A stretch of DNA of 64,000 nt from Gammaproteobacteria bacterium (GCA_016191245.1 JACPOY010000026.1:61912-125911); one strand, 5' to 3'; positions 1 to 8,576 are shown, counted from the stretch's first letter. Notes: a model not told the origin generated them from the letters alone. Program-made: numbers and translations.

Positions 1-488
1 CCCAAAATTGAACCAAAAGTACTGACAAAACTTGAAATGCGCATGCCAAAAAAATTAAGTAGCGTGCATCCCCAAAAAGTGATTAAAACGACGGTTGTCA
101 TAAAAGAGGCATTTTTCACTAAATCAGGCGAGATAAGATAGGCAATCGTGCTTGCAATTAAGGTGAGAATGGTTGGATACCACACTACGTTATAGATCCA
201 TTGCAAGTAAACAACACATAATCCCCATTTAGGACCAAATGCAATTTTTACCCAAGCATATAATCCCCCTTTTACCGGCCATGTCGTGGCAAGTTCTGCT
301 GTAATGAGGGCGGTGGGAATAAAAAAAGCTAAAGCGGCAATAATATAGAGAACAACTAAACCGTACCCAAAACTAGCAGCCATCGGGAGCGTGCGAATGC
401 TATCAACAGCAATGACATTTATCATAATTAATGAAAATACGCTCAACACACGAGGTGGAGAATAAGTGGGTGCAGTACTCAGAGCCAT
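1..488 (-). CDS. Amino-acid permease (APC superfamily), 3' part cut by window edge
   Basis: The reading frame is open from an ATG at 488 down to the window edge, giving about 162 N-terminal residues. After a short polar N-terminus (MALSTAPTYSPPR) come several long hydrophobic stretches, starting VLSVFSLIMINVIAVDSIRT, and a segment AELATTWPVKGGLYAWVKIA that is typical of APC-family amino-acid permeases and antiporters (GadC/YjeM-like). The protein should sit in the inner membrane and move amino acids. Substrate cannot be told from this fragment. It is divergent from the aldolase gene that follows, across about 157 bp. Family assignment is fairly firm. Confidence 0.8.
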   Translation of the reverse strand, partial: MALSTAPTYSPPRVLSVFSLIMINVIAVDSIRTLPMAASFGYGLVVLYIIAALAFFIPTALITAELATTWPVKGGLYAWVKIAFGPKWGLCVVYLQWIYNVVWYPTILTLIASTIAYLISPDLVKNASFMTTVVLITFWGCTLLNFFGMRISSFVSTFGSIL

Positions 489-645
489 GTTAGATGCCTT
501 TATTATATACAATGATTTTGTTATAGCGTGCTAATACATTAAGACGACACCATAATGTGTTTTGAAGCTAAAATCAAGGAAGTATTGCCATCAATTGACA
601 GATGGCAGAAAATCGAAGCTACAAAGCGATAAGCAAGGAGTAAAA

Positions 646-1323
646 ATGGAAATTTGGTGTGATAGTGCACAAGTAGATGCAGTAGCTTGTTTTGCCCAGC
701 ATGGCTGGTTACATGGCGTCACGACTAATCCTAAAATATTATCTAGTAATTTAAGTCCAGCAGCTTTGCAAATCGCTAAGCTATTAGAAGTGCAAGCTGG
801 GCCGGTTGCGGTGCAGGTGAGTGCTACAACCGAAGAAGGCATGCTGATGCAGGCCAAAAAATTACATGGATATAGTCAACGATTGCTGATTAAAATTCCG
901 ATGACGTCAGTTGGTATTAAAGTGCTTGCGCAACTAAAATCCATGGGTATTCCAACATTGGCAACCGGGGTTTTCAGTGCAGAGCAATTTTTATTGGCTG
1001 CTAAATTGGGAGCAGACTATGTCGCACCCTATTTGCATCAAATGAATAAGCAAGGGATTGATGCGATTGAAGAACTTTCGCTGATGCAAGATGGTATTCG
1101 TCATTATCATCTTTCAACAAAAGTCATGGCTGCAAGCATCCAAGATCTGTGTATTATTAAAAATCTCATTTCTCTTGGCGTGAATAGCGTGACGTTAACG
1201 CCAGCATGTTTGAACGCATGGATAGAAAATACCTATACCAATGACGCAACAAAAACACTGAATGAAGCTTGGGAACAATTTCCAAAGCAGTTTCACAGTG
1301 ATCTCTTTTCTGAGGTGGGATAA
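646..1323 (+). CDS. Transaldolase / fructose-6-phosphate aldolase-like protein (Fsa/TalC family)
   Basis: A 225-residue class I aldolase of the small transaldolase family (Fsa is about 220 aa). The frame is open from 562, but the ATG at 646 starts the conserved MEIWCDSAQ strand and has AAGGAG at 635-640. VTTNPKIL is the family's N-terminal signature, and the lysine in LLIKIPMTS matches the Schiff-base lysine of Fsa/TalC. Predicted activity is aldol transfer or cleavage of ketose phosphates in the cytosol; the true substrate is uncertain. The stop overlaps the next start (TAATG), so it is translationally coupled to the acetyltransferase, and the two probably share an operon with the SlyD-like gene. 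Confidence 0.85.
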   Translation: MEIWCDSAQVDAVACFAQHGWLHGVTTNPKILSSNLSPAALQIAKLLEVQAGPVAVQVSATTEEGMLMQAKKLHGYSQRLLIKIPMTSVGIKVLAQLKSMGIPTLATGVFSAEQFLLAAKLGADYVAPYLHQMNKQGIDAIEELSLMQDGIRHYHLSTKVMAASIQDLCIIKNLISLGVNSVTLTPACLNAWIENTYTNDATKTLNEAWEQFPKQFHSDLFSEVG

Positions 1324-1772
1324 TGCCATTGCTGATTCGACTTGCGACAGAAGATGATATTAATGCCATGTTAAGAATACGTCTTGACGCCAAAGAAAAT
1401 ATTCTGCGCACCAAACTCACCTATGATATGGTCGCAAGCGCTATGCGCAAAGATTGTCACGCCTGGGTTGCACTTTATCATTCTCATATTGTTGGTTTTT
1501 CAATTGCTAACAAAAAAAACCACAGTGTATGGGGACTCTTTGTTTTATCCTCCTATCATGGACAAGGTATTGGTCGCACTTTACTTGAAATTGCAACGGA
1601 TTGGTTATGGAAGCAGCCTGTTGGCTTTTTTCGTCGACCTTGCCAAAAGATATGGTTGGATACCAAGCAAGGAAGTCGTGCAGAAGGATTTTACCAACAT
1701 CTAGGATGGCAACGTGGTGAAAATCTCCCCTTCGATGAAGTGAGATATTATCTTTATAGGAAGCAATCATGA
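1323..1772 (+). CDS. GNAT family N-acetyltransferase
   Basis: A 149-residue single-domain GNAT protein. It begins LIRLATEDDINAM, the usual first strand and helix, and carries the acetyl-CoA binding motif A region HGQGIGRTLLEIATDW (the Q/RxxGxG/A type P-loop). The C-terminal AEGFYQHLGW block is the common motif B. The family transfers an acetyl group from acetyl-CoA to an amine, but the acceptor is unknown. It overlaps the preceding gene by one base and the following gene by four (ATGATTATT start inside its end), so the three genes are tightly coupled. Confidence 0.85.
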   Translation: MPLLIRLATEDDINAMLRIRLDAKENILRTKLTYDMVASAMRKDCHAWVALYHSHIVGFSIANKKNHSVWGLFVLSSYHGQGIGRTLLEIATDWLWKQPVGFFRRPCQKIWLDTKQGSRAEGFYQHLGWQRGENLPFDEVRYYLYRKQS

Positions 1773-2221
1773 TTATTTCTAAAAATGCCGTGGTTCGTTT
1801 TTATTTTGAATTGAAAGATGAAAAAGGGAATGTTGTCGATAAGCGCAATGAACCAACCCAATATTTACATGGTTATCAACATATTTTGCCTTTAATTGAA
1901 CAGGCTTTAGAAGGTAAAACCAAAAATGATACCGTCGTGATACACATTCCTCCCGAAGATGCTTATGGCATGCCAGATGAAAAATTGATCCGTACACTTC
2001 CTATCAGTCAATTTCCCAGTGATCAGCAATTAAAAGTGGGGATGAAAGTCTACCCTTCTGATAAGCGAGATTTTGTCATGGTGGTTAAAGACATCGATGG
2101 TGATAAAGTGACACTTGATGCGAATCATCCCTTAGCCGGACAAACATTAACATTTGAAATGCAAGTCATCGATGTACGTCCAGCAACTTTGCAAGAAATA
2201 ACAGATCAACAAGCTGTCTAG
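1769..2221 (+). CDS. FKBP-type peptidyl-prolyl cis-trans isomerase, SlyD-like
   Basis: A 150-residue SlyD/FkpB-type protein. VRFYFELKDEKGNVVDKRNE opens the FKBP fold, and LPLIEQALEGKTKNDTVVIH and PPEDAYGM match the conserved FKBP/SlyD blocks. The flap (IF) domain lies between about residues 68 and 120. NHPLAGQTLTFEMQVIDVR closes the fold. The His/Cys-rich metal-binding tail of enteric SlyD is absent. It should catalyse prolyl isomerisation and act as a folding chaperone in the cytosol. Its ATG lies inside the end of the GNAT gene. Confidence 0.9.
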   Translation: MIISKNAVVRFYFELKDEKGNVVDKRNEPTQYLHGYQHILPLIEQALEGKTKNDTVVIHIPPEDAYGMPDEKLIRTLPISQFPSDQQLKVGMKVYPSDKRDFVMVVKDIDGDKVTLDANHPLAGQTLTFEMQVIDVRPATLQEITDQQAV

Positions 2222-2273
2222 GGGTTTTCTTTGATGCCGATATCTTCTAAGAAGCTCTTAGAGGTATTAGCTT

Positions 2274-2969
2274 ATGGAAGATTACTGTAAATACCAGCAG
2301 CGCCTGCTAGAGGCACCATTAACCATTGAAAACCAGAATGCCTTTTTAATAGGGTTAAATAATGTATTTACGCTACTTGGATTAAAATCCATGTGGCGCA
2401 GCACATTTTATGGTTTGAAATTACAAGTATCACAACTATGTAGCCAAGGGGAACAAATTGAAGCTTTAAATGCTCTCATTCAGGGGCTTTCTAAAAATCA
2501 TTTCTGGGTAAATCATGCTGCAAAATGGTGGTTTTTGATGCAAATGGCAGTCAGTATTGCACAAGATTTACAGCTTAGCGATAACCAGAAAATTTGTGTG
2601 CCTGTGCAGCGTTTATTCAAATTAATTCTACAAGCGCCAACGCCATGGTATGGGTATCATGCGGCTTATTGCTTTGTATCCTTAAGTTTATGGTCTTTTC
2701 AGTTTGGAAAAACACAAAATGCGCTAATGCAAGTTAATAGTGCCATTCATGCAGATACCTCGTGGGGGTATCCTGAATATCTACTCGGATGGTATGGCTT
2801 ATTATTAGAAGGGATAGATCCGGTTCCTCACTTTGTAAAAGCGATTCAAGCCAATTGGAATTTTTTTCGCAGATTAAAGCAAGATCCGCTTTGTCAGCGC
2901 TTTCCAGAAATAATCGAAAAGGTAAAAAAAACGCTACTTGAGAAGAATATGATCGTTGTTTCTGATTGA
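2274..2969 (+). CDS. Hypothetical helical protein
   Basis: A 231-residue protein I do not recognise. It is rich in aromatic residues, especially Trp (WWFLMQMAV, SWGYPEYLLGWYGLLLEG), has no signal peptide and looks largely alpha-helical. Short helical pairs such as GEQIEALNALIQGLSKNHFW and GKTQNALMQVNSAIHADTSW resemble degenerate TPR units, but no repeat is regular enough to assert. The start ATG is supported by GAGGT at 2261-2265. It stands 52 bp after the SlyD-like gene on the same strand and may be co-transcribed. Confidence 0.6.
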   Translation: MEDYCKYQQRLLEAPLTIENQNAFLIGLNNVFTLLGLKSMWRSTFYGLKLQVSQLCSQGEQIEALNALIQGLSKNHFWVNHAAKWWFLMQMAVSIAQDLQLSDNQKICVPVQRLFKLILQAPTPWYGYHAAYCFVSLSLWSFQFGKTQNALMQVNSAIHADTSWGYPEYLLGWYGLLLEGIDPVPHFVKAIQANWNFFRRLKQDPLCQRFPEIIEKVKKTLLEKNMIVVSD

Positions 2970-3059
2970 GGAGAGAGGGTTGTTTTGTCGTAGGTCATTT
3001 TATTTTTCCACTAAATTAAAATTTATTGTAGACTATTCTTATGACCAGATAAGCTGAAA

Positions 3060-3608
3060 TTGGGTGAGAGTATGGGTAAAAGAGGGTATCACGGTAACAA
3101 GGGTATATTCGCCTTAGTTTTACTTTTGCTGCCTGTCGTCGCATTTGCAGCTCAATCAATAGGCGATGTGGCAAACAACCTGCTTGGTCCAACGTCAATT
3201 CTTACCAAATTTGTCGACATTGCATGTTATATTATTGGTCTTGTTTTTATCATGATGTCGATAGCACAGTACAAAATTCACCGTCAAAGCCCTAAATTGG
3301 TTCCCTTAATGACACCTGTGCTTCTTGTGGTGTTAGGGGTTATTGCGCTTTGTATTCCTTATGTCACCAGAACCACTGAAACCGGTAAAGTGAAAGTTGA
3401 ATCCACGGAAAAAAGCACATTACCTTTGCCAGGTGCCAGTGAAAAGAGTCCAGGATTACCTTATCCACCATCTCATAAACAAGATGAGGCGGCTCCAGCC
3501 AATGATCAAAATGAGACAGCTCCCACTCCCCCCCCTGCAGAACCAAGTGATAGTTCTGGTACTGGTACGGGCGGCGGCGGTTGGACTTCCGATCCTAAAT
3601 ACAATTAA
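3060..3608 (+). CDS. IcmC/IcmD (DotE/DotP)-like small membrane protein
   Basis: A 182-residue protein with an N-terminal signal-type helix (GIFALVLLLLPVVAFAAQ) then QSIGDVANNLLGPTSILTKF, a second helix (IACYIIGLVFIMMSIAQYKI), the linker HRQSPKLVPLMTPV, and a third helix. The order SIGD-helix-YKxH-(N/S)P-xPL-helix is the pattern of the Legionella/Coxiella IcmC/IcmD family of Dot/Icm type IVB secretion components. Positions from 105 on form a Pro/Gly/acidic tail ending in GTGTGGGGW, which is longer than in IcmD. The ATG at 3072 with GGTGAG just upstream is an alternative start. No other dot/icm gene is visible nearby. Family assignment is from memory of motif order, so moderate. Confidence 0.55.
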   Translation: MGESMGKRGYHGNKGIFALVLLLLPVVAFAAQSIGDVANNLLGPTSILTKFVDIACYIIGLVFIMMSIAQYKIHRQSPKLVPLMTPVLLVVLGVIALCIPYVTRTTETGKVKVESTEKSTLPLPGASEKSPGLPYPPSHKQDEAAPANDQNETAPTPPPAEPSDSSGTGTGGGGWTSDPKYN

Positions 3609-3846
3609 TGAGTTATGCACAGTTTGTTCAGACTTTATAGTTAAGATACCAACCTGTAAAAAACCTGACAACTACCTTAGATCTGCACTTAAAGAAAAAA
3701 TATTAAGTTAGGAACTTATTGATTAACAGCCAAAAAAATAAAGTGGGCAAGATTTGTGCATGCTCCAACAAGCAAAGTAATTCCAAGGCCGAAACACGTT
3801 CTCCCAAAACTTTACACAGAGTTATCCACAGAATTTGTGAATAACC
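3609..3846. other. AT-rich intergenic region with three perfect DnaA boxes
   Basis: This 238-bp non-coding stretch between the Icm-like gene and bepA contains TTATGCACA at 3613-3621, TTATCCACA at 3822-3830 and, on the minus strand, TTATTCACA at 3836-3844. All three match the TTATNCACA DnaA-box consensus. The last two are inverted and only 5 bp apart. Between the outer boxes the DNA is AT-rich (for example 3695-3730). This could be an origin, a DnaA-titration site or a DnaA-regulated promoter region; the sequence alone does not decide. Confidence 0.5.
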
Positions 3847-5286
3847 TTATATTGTTTTGGTATCTATCTTGTCCTGGATTTCTTTTAACTCAGCATCGAT
3901 TTGTCTTTTTTCTTGAGGGGAAGCGGTTGCTATTTTTTTTGCCAATTTTAGTTGAGTCACTGCCCCTGGAAAGTCACCTTGTAATTTAAGGTATTGGGCT
4001 TGCGCTAAATGTGCTTGCACTATATCTCGGGTTTGAGAATATCCACTTGAAAGTAAATTCCATAGGGCAGGGTGAATAGGTTTGCGTGCTATTTGTTGTT
4101 TTAACAAATGAATTGCTTTTTGTGGATCACCATTTTTAATAAGTAGTTCGCAGTAAGTAAAAGTGAGAGGGTAGTTTAAAGGATGATTTTGCAATGTATT
4201 TGCTAAACGTGATAGGGCTTTTTCTGGTTGATGCTGAGCCATCTCAGCTTGTGCATAGGCCAGCTGAAATAAAGGTTGATTGGGAGACAATTGAATCAGT
4301 TCGTCTAAATAAGGTTTTGCTTGCTGTGGCTTCGAATCTTGAAGCAAAGACAAAACATAACCATACATCGTTCCAAGACGATTACGATAATTACCACGCT
4401 CTAGTTTTTTAGCAAAATATTGACTTGCTTCTTGTGCAGTTGAAAAGCTGTTCACAATCACACGGGCTTGTACCAGATGATATTGTAAACTATCTGGGAT
4501 CTGCTTATAGGGAAAACTATTTGCTCTTGATTGTGCTGCCATCAGCCTTGATTCAGTCAGCGGGTGGGTGAGCAAATATTCAGGCATGTGATTTCCGTAA
4601 AAGCGAGTTTCTTGTGACATGCGATGAAAAAAAGCAGGCATTCCCATGGGATCAAATCCTGCTTTAGTCAATGAATTGATACCAACGTAATCGGCTTCCT
4701 TTTCATGTTCACGGGTAAAATTAATGAGGGCTTGTTGGCTCCCTGCAAGCGTTGCAGCCATAGCGCCTGATGCGGCTTCAGAGTTTTGGGTTGCTAGCAA
4801 CATAGCGGCAATCATCCCTGCTATCGTCGATAGACGAAGGCGTCCCATATGTTCATACATACGAGCAATATGTTTTTGTTGAACGTGGCCAACTTCGTGT
4901 GCGATTACCCCAGCCAACTCACTCTCGGATTCGGTGGCAACAATTAATCCGGCATTTACGCCGATAAAACCACCAGGAAGTGCAAAAGCATTAATACTGG
5001 AGTCATCGACAACAAAAAATTGAAAAGCAGATTGTGCTTGACCTTGGGTTGCTATAATACGATAGCCCAGTGCTTGTAAATATTCGTTAACATAGACATC
5101 GTTAGATATCATTTGTGCCGATTTTAATTCTTTAAGAATAGCGCGCCCAAGTTCATATTCTTGAGTGGGGGAGAGGTAAGCATTAGAAGAATTTCCTAAA
5201 TCAGGTAATTCTCCAGAACGTAAAGCGTGGTTAAAAAACAAAGAGAAAATAAAAAATGCATAAATCAGCCACTTCTCTAGAGACAT
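3847..5286 (-). CDS. bepA: BepA-like periplasmic M48 metalloprotease/chaperone with TPR domain
   Basis: The frame opens at 5376, but the ATG at 5286 follows GAGGGG and begins a clear signal peptide (MSLEKWLIYAFFIFSLFFNH), giving 479 residues against 487 in E. coli BepA. The M48 zinc motif is VIAHEVGHVQQKH, near residues 130-134. A glutamate zinc ligand lies in HEKEADYVG, and the LTHPLTESR segment matches the BepA His-switch region. The C-terminal 200 residues are TPR helices. The enzyme works in the periplasm on outer-membrane assembly, degrading stalled LptD and BamA. It is divergent from perM exactly as in E. coli, which supports orthology. Confidence 0.9.
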   Translation of the reverse strand: MSLEKWLIYAFFIFSLFFNHALRSGELPDLGNSSNAYLSPTQEYELGRAILKELKSAQMISNDVYVNEYLQALGYRIIATQGQAQSAFQFFVVDDSSINAFALPGGFIGVNAGLIVATESESELAGVIAHEVGHVQQKHIARMYEHMGRLRLSTIAGMIAAMLLATQNSEAASGAMAATLAGSQQALINFTREHEKEADYVGINSLTKAGFDPMGMPAFFHRMSQETRFYGNHMPEYLLTHPLTESRLMAAQSRANSFPYKQIPDSLQYHLVQARVIVNSFSTAQEASQYFAKKLERGNYRNRLGTMYGYVLSLLQDSKPQQAKPYLDELIQLSPNQPLFQLAYAQAEMAQHQPEKALSRLANTLQNHPLNYPLTFTYCELLIKNGDPQKAIHLLKQQIARKPIHPALWNLLSSGYSQTRDIVQAHLAQAQYLKLQGDFPGAVTQLKLAKKIATASPQEKRQIDAELKEIQDKIDTKTI

Positions 5287-5423
5287 TTGCCCCTCATGTG
5301 ACCAATAATGTGTATCGTATAATCTTTGCATGTTATCAAGTATTTTAACCCACAAAAGGGTAAAGTGCTTGGGCATTTATCTTTTTGTACAACTGACTAA
5401 CTAATAAAACCTCTGGAGGGTAT

Positions 5424-6485
5424 GTGCTAACAGTTGTAAAAGGATGGGGTCAACGTTACCTCTCTGATCCACAAGTTGTTTTATTAATAGCATTACTCGG
5501 TGGTGGTTTACTGCTTGTACTATGGATGGGCAAAATACTGGCGCCAGTCATCGCGTCAATTGTGATTGCCTATCTTTTACAATGGGTTGCTAATATCTTG
5601 GAGCGCTGGAAAGTACCGCATCTTGTTGCTGTTTCCATTGTTTATTGTGGATTTTTAGGCGTGTTTTTAAGCGGCATTTTTATTTTATGGCCTATTTTGC
5701 GAGATCAACTTTGGCATTTATTTGATGAGTTTCCATCAATGATTACCAGCTCGCAACATTTCTTATATCTTTTGCCTGAACAGTTTCCAGAATATATCAC
5801 CAAAGAAATGGTAGATGGCTGGGTCGCCAGTTTTCTATTACAACTGAAAGAATCAGGAAAAATGCTATTTACATTTTCATTGGCATCTTTGCCAAGTGTG
5901 ATTGCTTTGGTCATTTATTTGGTGCTTGTGCCTTTAATGGTGTTCTTTTTCTTGAAAGACTATCGGATGATATTGTCTTGGTTTATGGCATTTTTGCCTG
6001 ATAATCGACAATTTCTTTCAAAAGTTGGCCAAGATGTCCACAAACAAATTGGTAATTATATACGTGGCAAAGGTGCAGAGGTCATCATCGTAGGCATTGG
6101 GACCTTTATTATTTTCTATTTATTTGGGATGCACTATGCAACGTTATTGGCGGTATTAGTTGGTTTATCTGTATTAGTTCCTTATATTGGAGCGGTTGTG
6201 GTGACTATCCCTGTTGTTTTAGTCGCTCTTTTTCAATGGGGTTTTGATCATCATTTTGCTTATTTGCTATTAGCCTATGGTGTTTTGCAAACGCTAGATG
6301 GTGCAATACTGGTTCCCCTTTTATTTTCAGGCGCTGTCAATCTTCACCCTATCGCCATTATCGTGGCTGTATTGGTGTTTGGAGGATGGTGGGGTTTTTG
6401 GGGCGTATTTTTTGCTATTCCTTTAGCAACTTTAGTGAAAGCCGTCATCGAAGCTTGGCCAAGACCTGTACCCACTTTCGCGTAG
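5424..6485 (+). CDS. perM: PerM-like AI-2E family transporter
   Basis: A 353-residue inner-membrane protein of the PerM/YdiK/TqsA family. It has two N-terminal helices, a soluble central region (about 100-150), and a C-terminal helical bundle containing the conserved LVPYIGAVVV and LVPLLFSGAVNLHPIAIIVAVLVFGGWWGFWGVFFAIPLA blocks. The start is the GTG at 5424 after GGAGGG (5415-5420); the overlapping ATG at 5422 would hit a stop after one codon. Members export small molecules or act in envelope stress, and the substrate is unknown. It is divergent from bepA. Confidence 0.88.
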   Translation: MLTVVKGWGQRYLSDPQVVLLIALLGGGLLLVLWMGKILAPVIASIVIAYLLQWVANILERWKVPHLVAVSIVYCGFLGVFLSGIFILWPILRDQLWHLFDEFPSMITSSQHFLYLLPEQFPEYITKEMVDGWVASFLLQLKESGKMLFTFSLASLPSVIALVIYLVLVPLMVFFFLKDYRMILSWFMAFLPDNRQFLSKVGQDVHKQIGNYIRGKGAEVIIVGIGTFIIFYLFGMHYATLLAVLVGLSVLVPYIGAVVVTIPVVLVALFQWGFDHHFAYLLLAYGVLQTLDGAILVPLLFSGAVNLHPIAIIVAVLVFGGWWGFWGVFFAIPLATLVKAVIEAWPRPVPTFA

Positions 6486-6487
6486 CT

Positions 6488-6581
6488 CCGTCATTGCGAG
6501 GAGTTTTCGACGAAGCAATCCATCGGTTCTTTTGTGCAATAGAGGCAAGATGGATTGCTTCGCCAGAGCTCGCAATGACGG
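6488..6581. repeat. MITE-like palindromic repeat (CCGTCATTGCGAG ... CTCGCAATGACGG)
   Basis: Inverted termini CCGTCATTGCGAG (6488-6500) and CTCGCAATGACGG (6569-6581) enclose internal arms GAAGCAATCCATC and GATGGATTGCTTC. The element would fold into one long hairpin. Closely similar CGTCATTGCGAGG...GAAGCAATCC elements are widespread in Rickettsiales and some gammaproteobacteria. It starts 3 bp after the perM stop and may serve as its transcript terminator. The short frames read through it on both strands are not genes. Confidence 0.85.
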
Positions 6582-6640
6582 AATATGTTCCTTAAAATGG
6601 CAAGAAAAATTATTCGCTTTGCTCATATGAAGTTTTGGTT

Positions 6641-8065
6641 CTAAAGCACAGCGATAGCATGATCTGCTAATCGTGAACGTTCACCGCGAGAAAGTGTAAT
6701 ATGACCACTATGTTCCCAATTTTTAAAACATTGCACAACATAGGTCAAACCAGAAGTGGTTCCTGTGAGATAAGGGGTATCAATTTGATTGATATTACCA
6801 AGGCAAACGATTTTTGAGCCAGGACCTGCTCGCGTCACCAAGGTTTGCATTTGTTTTGATGTTAAATTTTGCGCTTCATCAATAATAATAAATTTATTTA
6901 AAAAAGTACGTCCTCGCATAAAATTTAAAGAACGTATTCGAATTCGGTTTTGCACCATATCGAGGTTTTTAGCATGATCTTTGTCTTCGTTTTCTAAAGA
7001 CTGGGTCAGTACTTCAAGGTTATCCATTAAAGCCCCCATCCATGGAGTCATTTTTTCTTCTTCTGTGCCAGGTAAAAATCCGATATCTTCACCAACAGGA
7101 ACAGTCACGCGTGTCATGATGATTTCTCGATAATATTTATGTTCTAAAGTTTGTGTTAAACCCGCAGCCAAAGTCAGTAATGTTTTTCCTGTTCCGGCAG
7201 CACCCACTAAAGTGACAAAGTCAATGTCCTTATCCATCAGTAAATTAAGAGCAAAATTTTGTTCTCGATTACGCGCATTAATACCACATACTTTGTTCTT
7301 ATGACGACGAAAATCTTTTACATACTCAATAATGGCTTCATTGCCATCAATTTTACGAACGATGGCTTCAAAATTATCATCATCACTATATAAACATAAA
7401 TTGGTAAACCAATTTGTAACGCCTTCTCCCGTTATTTTATAGAAAGTAGCGCCATCTTCTTTCCAAGATGCCATTGATTGTCCATGAATTTCCCAAAAGT
7501 CTTTTGATAGTTGGAGAATGCCTGAATACATCAGGTTAACATCATCTAGCACTTGATCGTTATAGTAATCTTCCGTGTGTATACCAAGCACCGCAGCTTT
7601 GATTCGCATGTTGATGTCTTTGGATACCAAGGTTACTTTCAATGGATTATGTTTTATCTGTAAACTTAAAACGACAGCAAGAATAGTATTATCAGGTTTA
7701 TTACCAGGCAAAGACTCTGGTAATTTAGAAGGTGCTTCATCTCGTTGAAAAAACAATTTTCCAGTAGGCAAAGTAAAAGCTTTATTCAGATGACCTGGAA
7801 ATATTAAAGGAATGCCTTCAAAGATTTCTTGATTTGTCGTGTTTTTGATTAAACCGTCGAGATAACGATTAGCTTCCCTTATATTGCGAGCGGTGTCAGA
7901 GAGCCCTTTCTTTCCTTGGTCTAGTTCTTCTAATACGACCATCGGAAGGAAAATATCATGTTCTTTAAAACGAAATAAAGCGGTTGGATCGTGGACTAAG
8001 ACATTGGTATCTAAAACAAATAAACGCTTTTCTTCGTTGGTTACTTTTAGGCGCTCTTTTTTCAT
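6641..8065 (-). CDS. PhoH family protein with N-terminal PIN domain
   Basis: The N-terminal half is a PIN domain (FVLDTNVLVHDP, then VVLEELDQGKKGL and NTILAVVLSL carrying the acidic residues). The C-terminal half is the PhoH ATPase with Walker A GAAGTGKTLLTLAAG and Walker B FIIIDEAQNLT. This is the YlaK/PhoH2 architecture, an ATP-driven RNA helicase/ribonuclease. The frame is open to 8152, but that would overlap bcp by about 70 bp. ATG 8065 (GGATGA just upstream) or ATG 8077 are the realistic starts. It directly follows bcp on the same strand and is probably in its operon. Confidence 0.9.
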   Translation of the reverse strand: MKKERLKVTNEEKRLFVLDTNVLVHDPTALFRFKEHDIFLPMVVLEELDQGKKGLSDTARNIREANRYLDGLIKNTTNQEIFEGIPLIFPGHLNKAFTLPTGKLFFQRDEAPSKLPESLPGNKPDNTILAVVLSLQIKHNPLKVTLVSKDINMRIKAAVLGIHTEDYYNDQVLDDVNLMYSGILQLSKDFWEIHGQSMASWKEDGATFYKITGEGVTNWFTNLCLYSDDDNFEAIVRKIDGNEAIIEYVKDFRRHKNKVCGINARNREQNFALNLLMDKDIDFVTLVGAAGTGKTLLTLAAGLTQTLEHKYYREIIMTRVTVPVGEDIGFLPGTEEEKMTPWMGALMDNLEVLTQSLENEDKDHAKNLDMVQNRIRIRSLNFMRGRTFLNKFIIIDEAQNLTSKQMQTLVTRAGPGSKIVCLGNINQIDTPYLTGTTSGLTYVVQCFKNWEHSGHITLSRGERSRLADHAIAVL

Positions 8066-8082
8066 TCTTTCATCCATGCAGG

Positions 8083-8556
8083 TTATGGTGTTAGCGCTTT
8101 TACAGCCTCCAATACATCTTGGGCATGATTTTGCACTTTCACTTTGCGCCAAATTTGACGAACAATTCCTTTGCTATCTATTAAGAATGTACTACGTTCA
8201 ATTCCGAATACAAGTCGTCCGTACATATTTTTTTCTTTTAGCACGTCAAAAGTTTTACATAGCATTTGATCTGTATCTGATATTAAAGGGAACGGGAATT
8301 CATATTTTTGAATAAATTTATTGTGACAGGTGATGTTGTCACGAGAAATGCCTAAAATTTGTGTATTCAATTTTTTAAATTTTGGATAAAGCTCGGCAAA
8401 ATCTTTCCCTTCTTGCGTACAGCCTGGGGTGTCATCTTTAGGATAAAAATACAATACAATATTTTGACCCTTTAGATGAGATAAATCAGTCAAGGTGCCG
8501 TCGGTTGCTTCAAATGCAAGCTTGGGCACAGGCTTATCAAGAACAATTTTTTTCAT
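8083..8556 (-). CDS. bcp: Thioredoxin-dependent thiol peroxidase (Bcp/PrxQ)
   Basis: A 157-residue AhpC/TSA-fold peroxiredoxin. The peroxidatic cysteine lies in the diagnostic YPKDDTPGCTQEGKDF block. It reduces peroxides and alkyl hydroperoxides with electrons from thioredoxin in the cytosol. The position five residues after the peroxidatic cysteine, which holds the resolving cysteine in E. coli Bcp, is not Cys here; other cysteines (ISRDNITCH, MLCKTF) remain. It follows gcvR with a 20-bp gap, the same order as in E. coli. Confidence 0.93.
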   Translation of the reverse strand: MKKIVLDKPVPKLAFEATDGTLTDLSHLKGQNIVLYFYPKDDTPGCTQEGKDFAELYPKFKKLNTQILGISRDNITCHNKFIQKYEFPFPLISDTDQMLCKTFDVLKEKNMYGRLVFGIERSTFLIDSKGIVRQIWRKVKVQNHAQDVLEAVKALTP

Positions 8557-8576
8557 GTTTGCAAGTTTCGTAACTT

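Noticed and set aside
6386..6626. Open frames on both strands across 6386-6626
   Set aside because: They are readings through the palindromic repeat and the perM 3' end, without ribosome sites or family resemblance.
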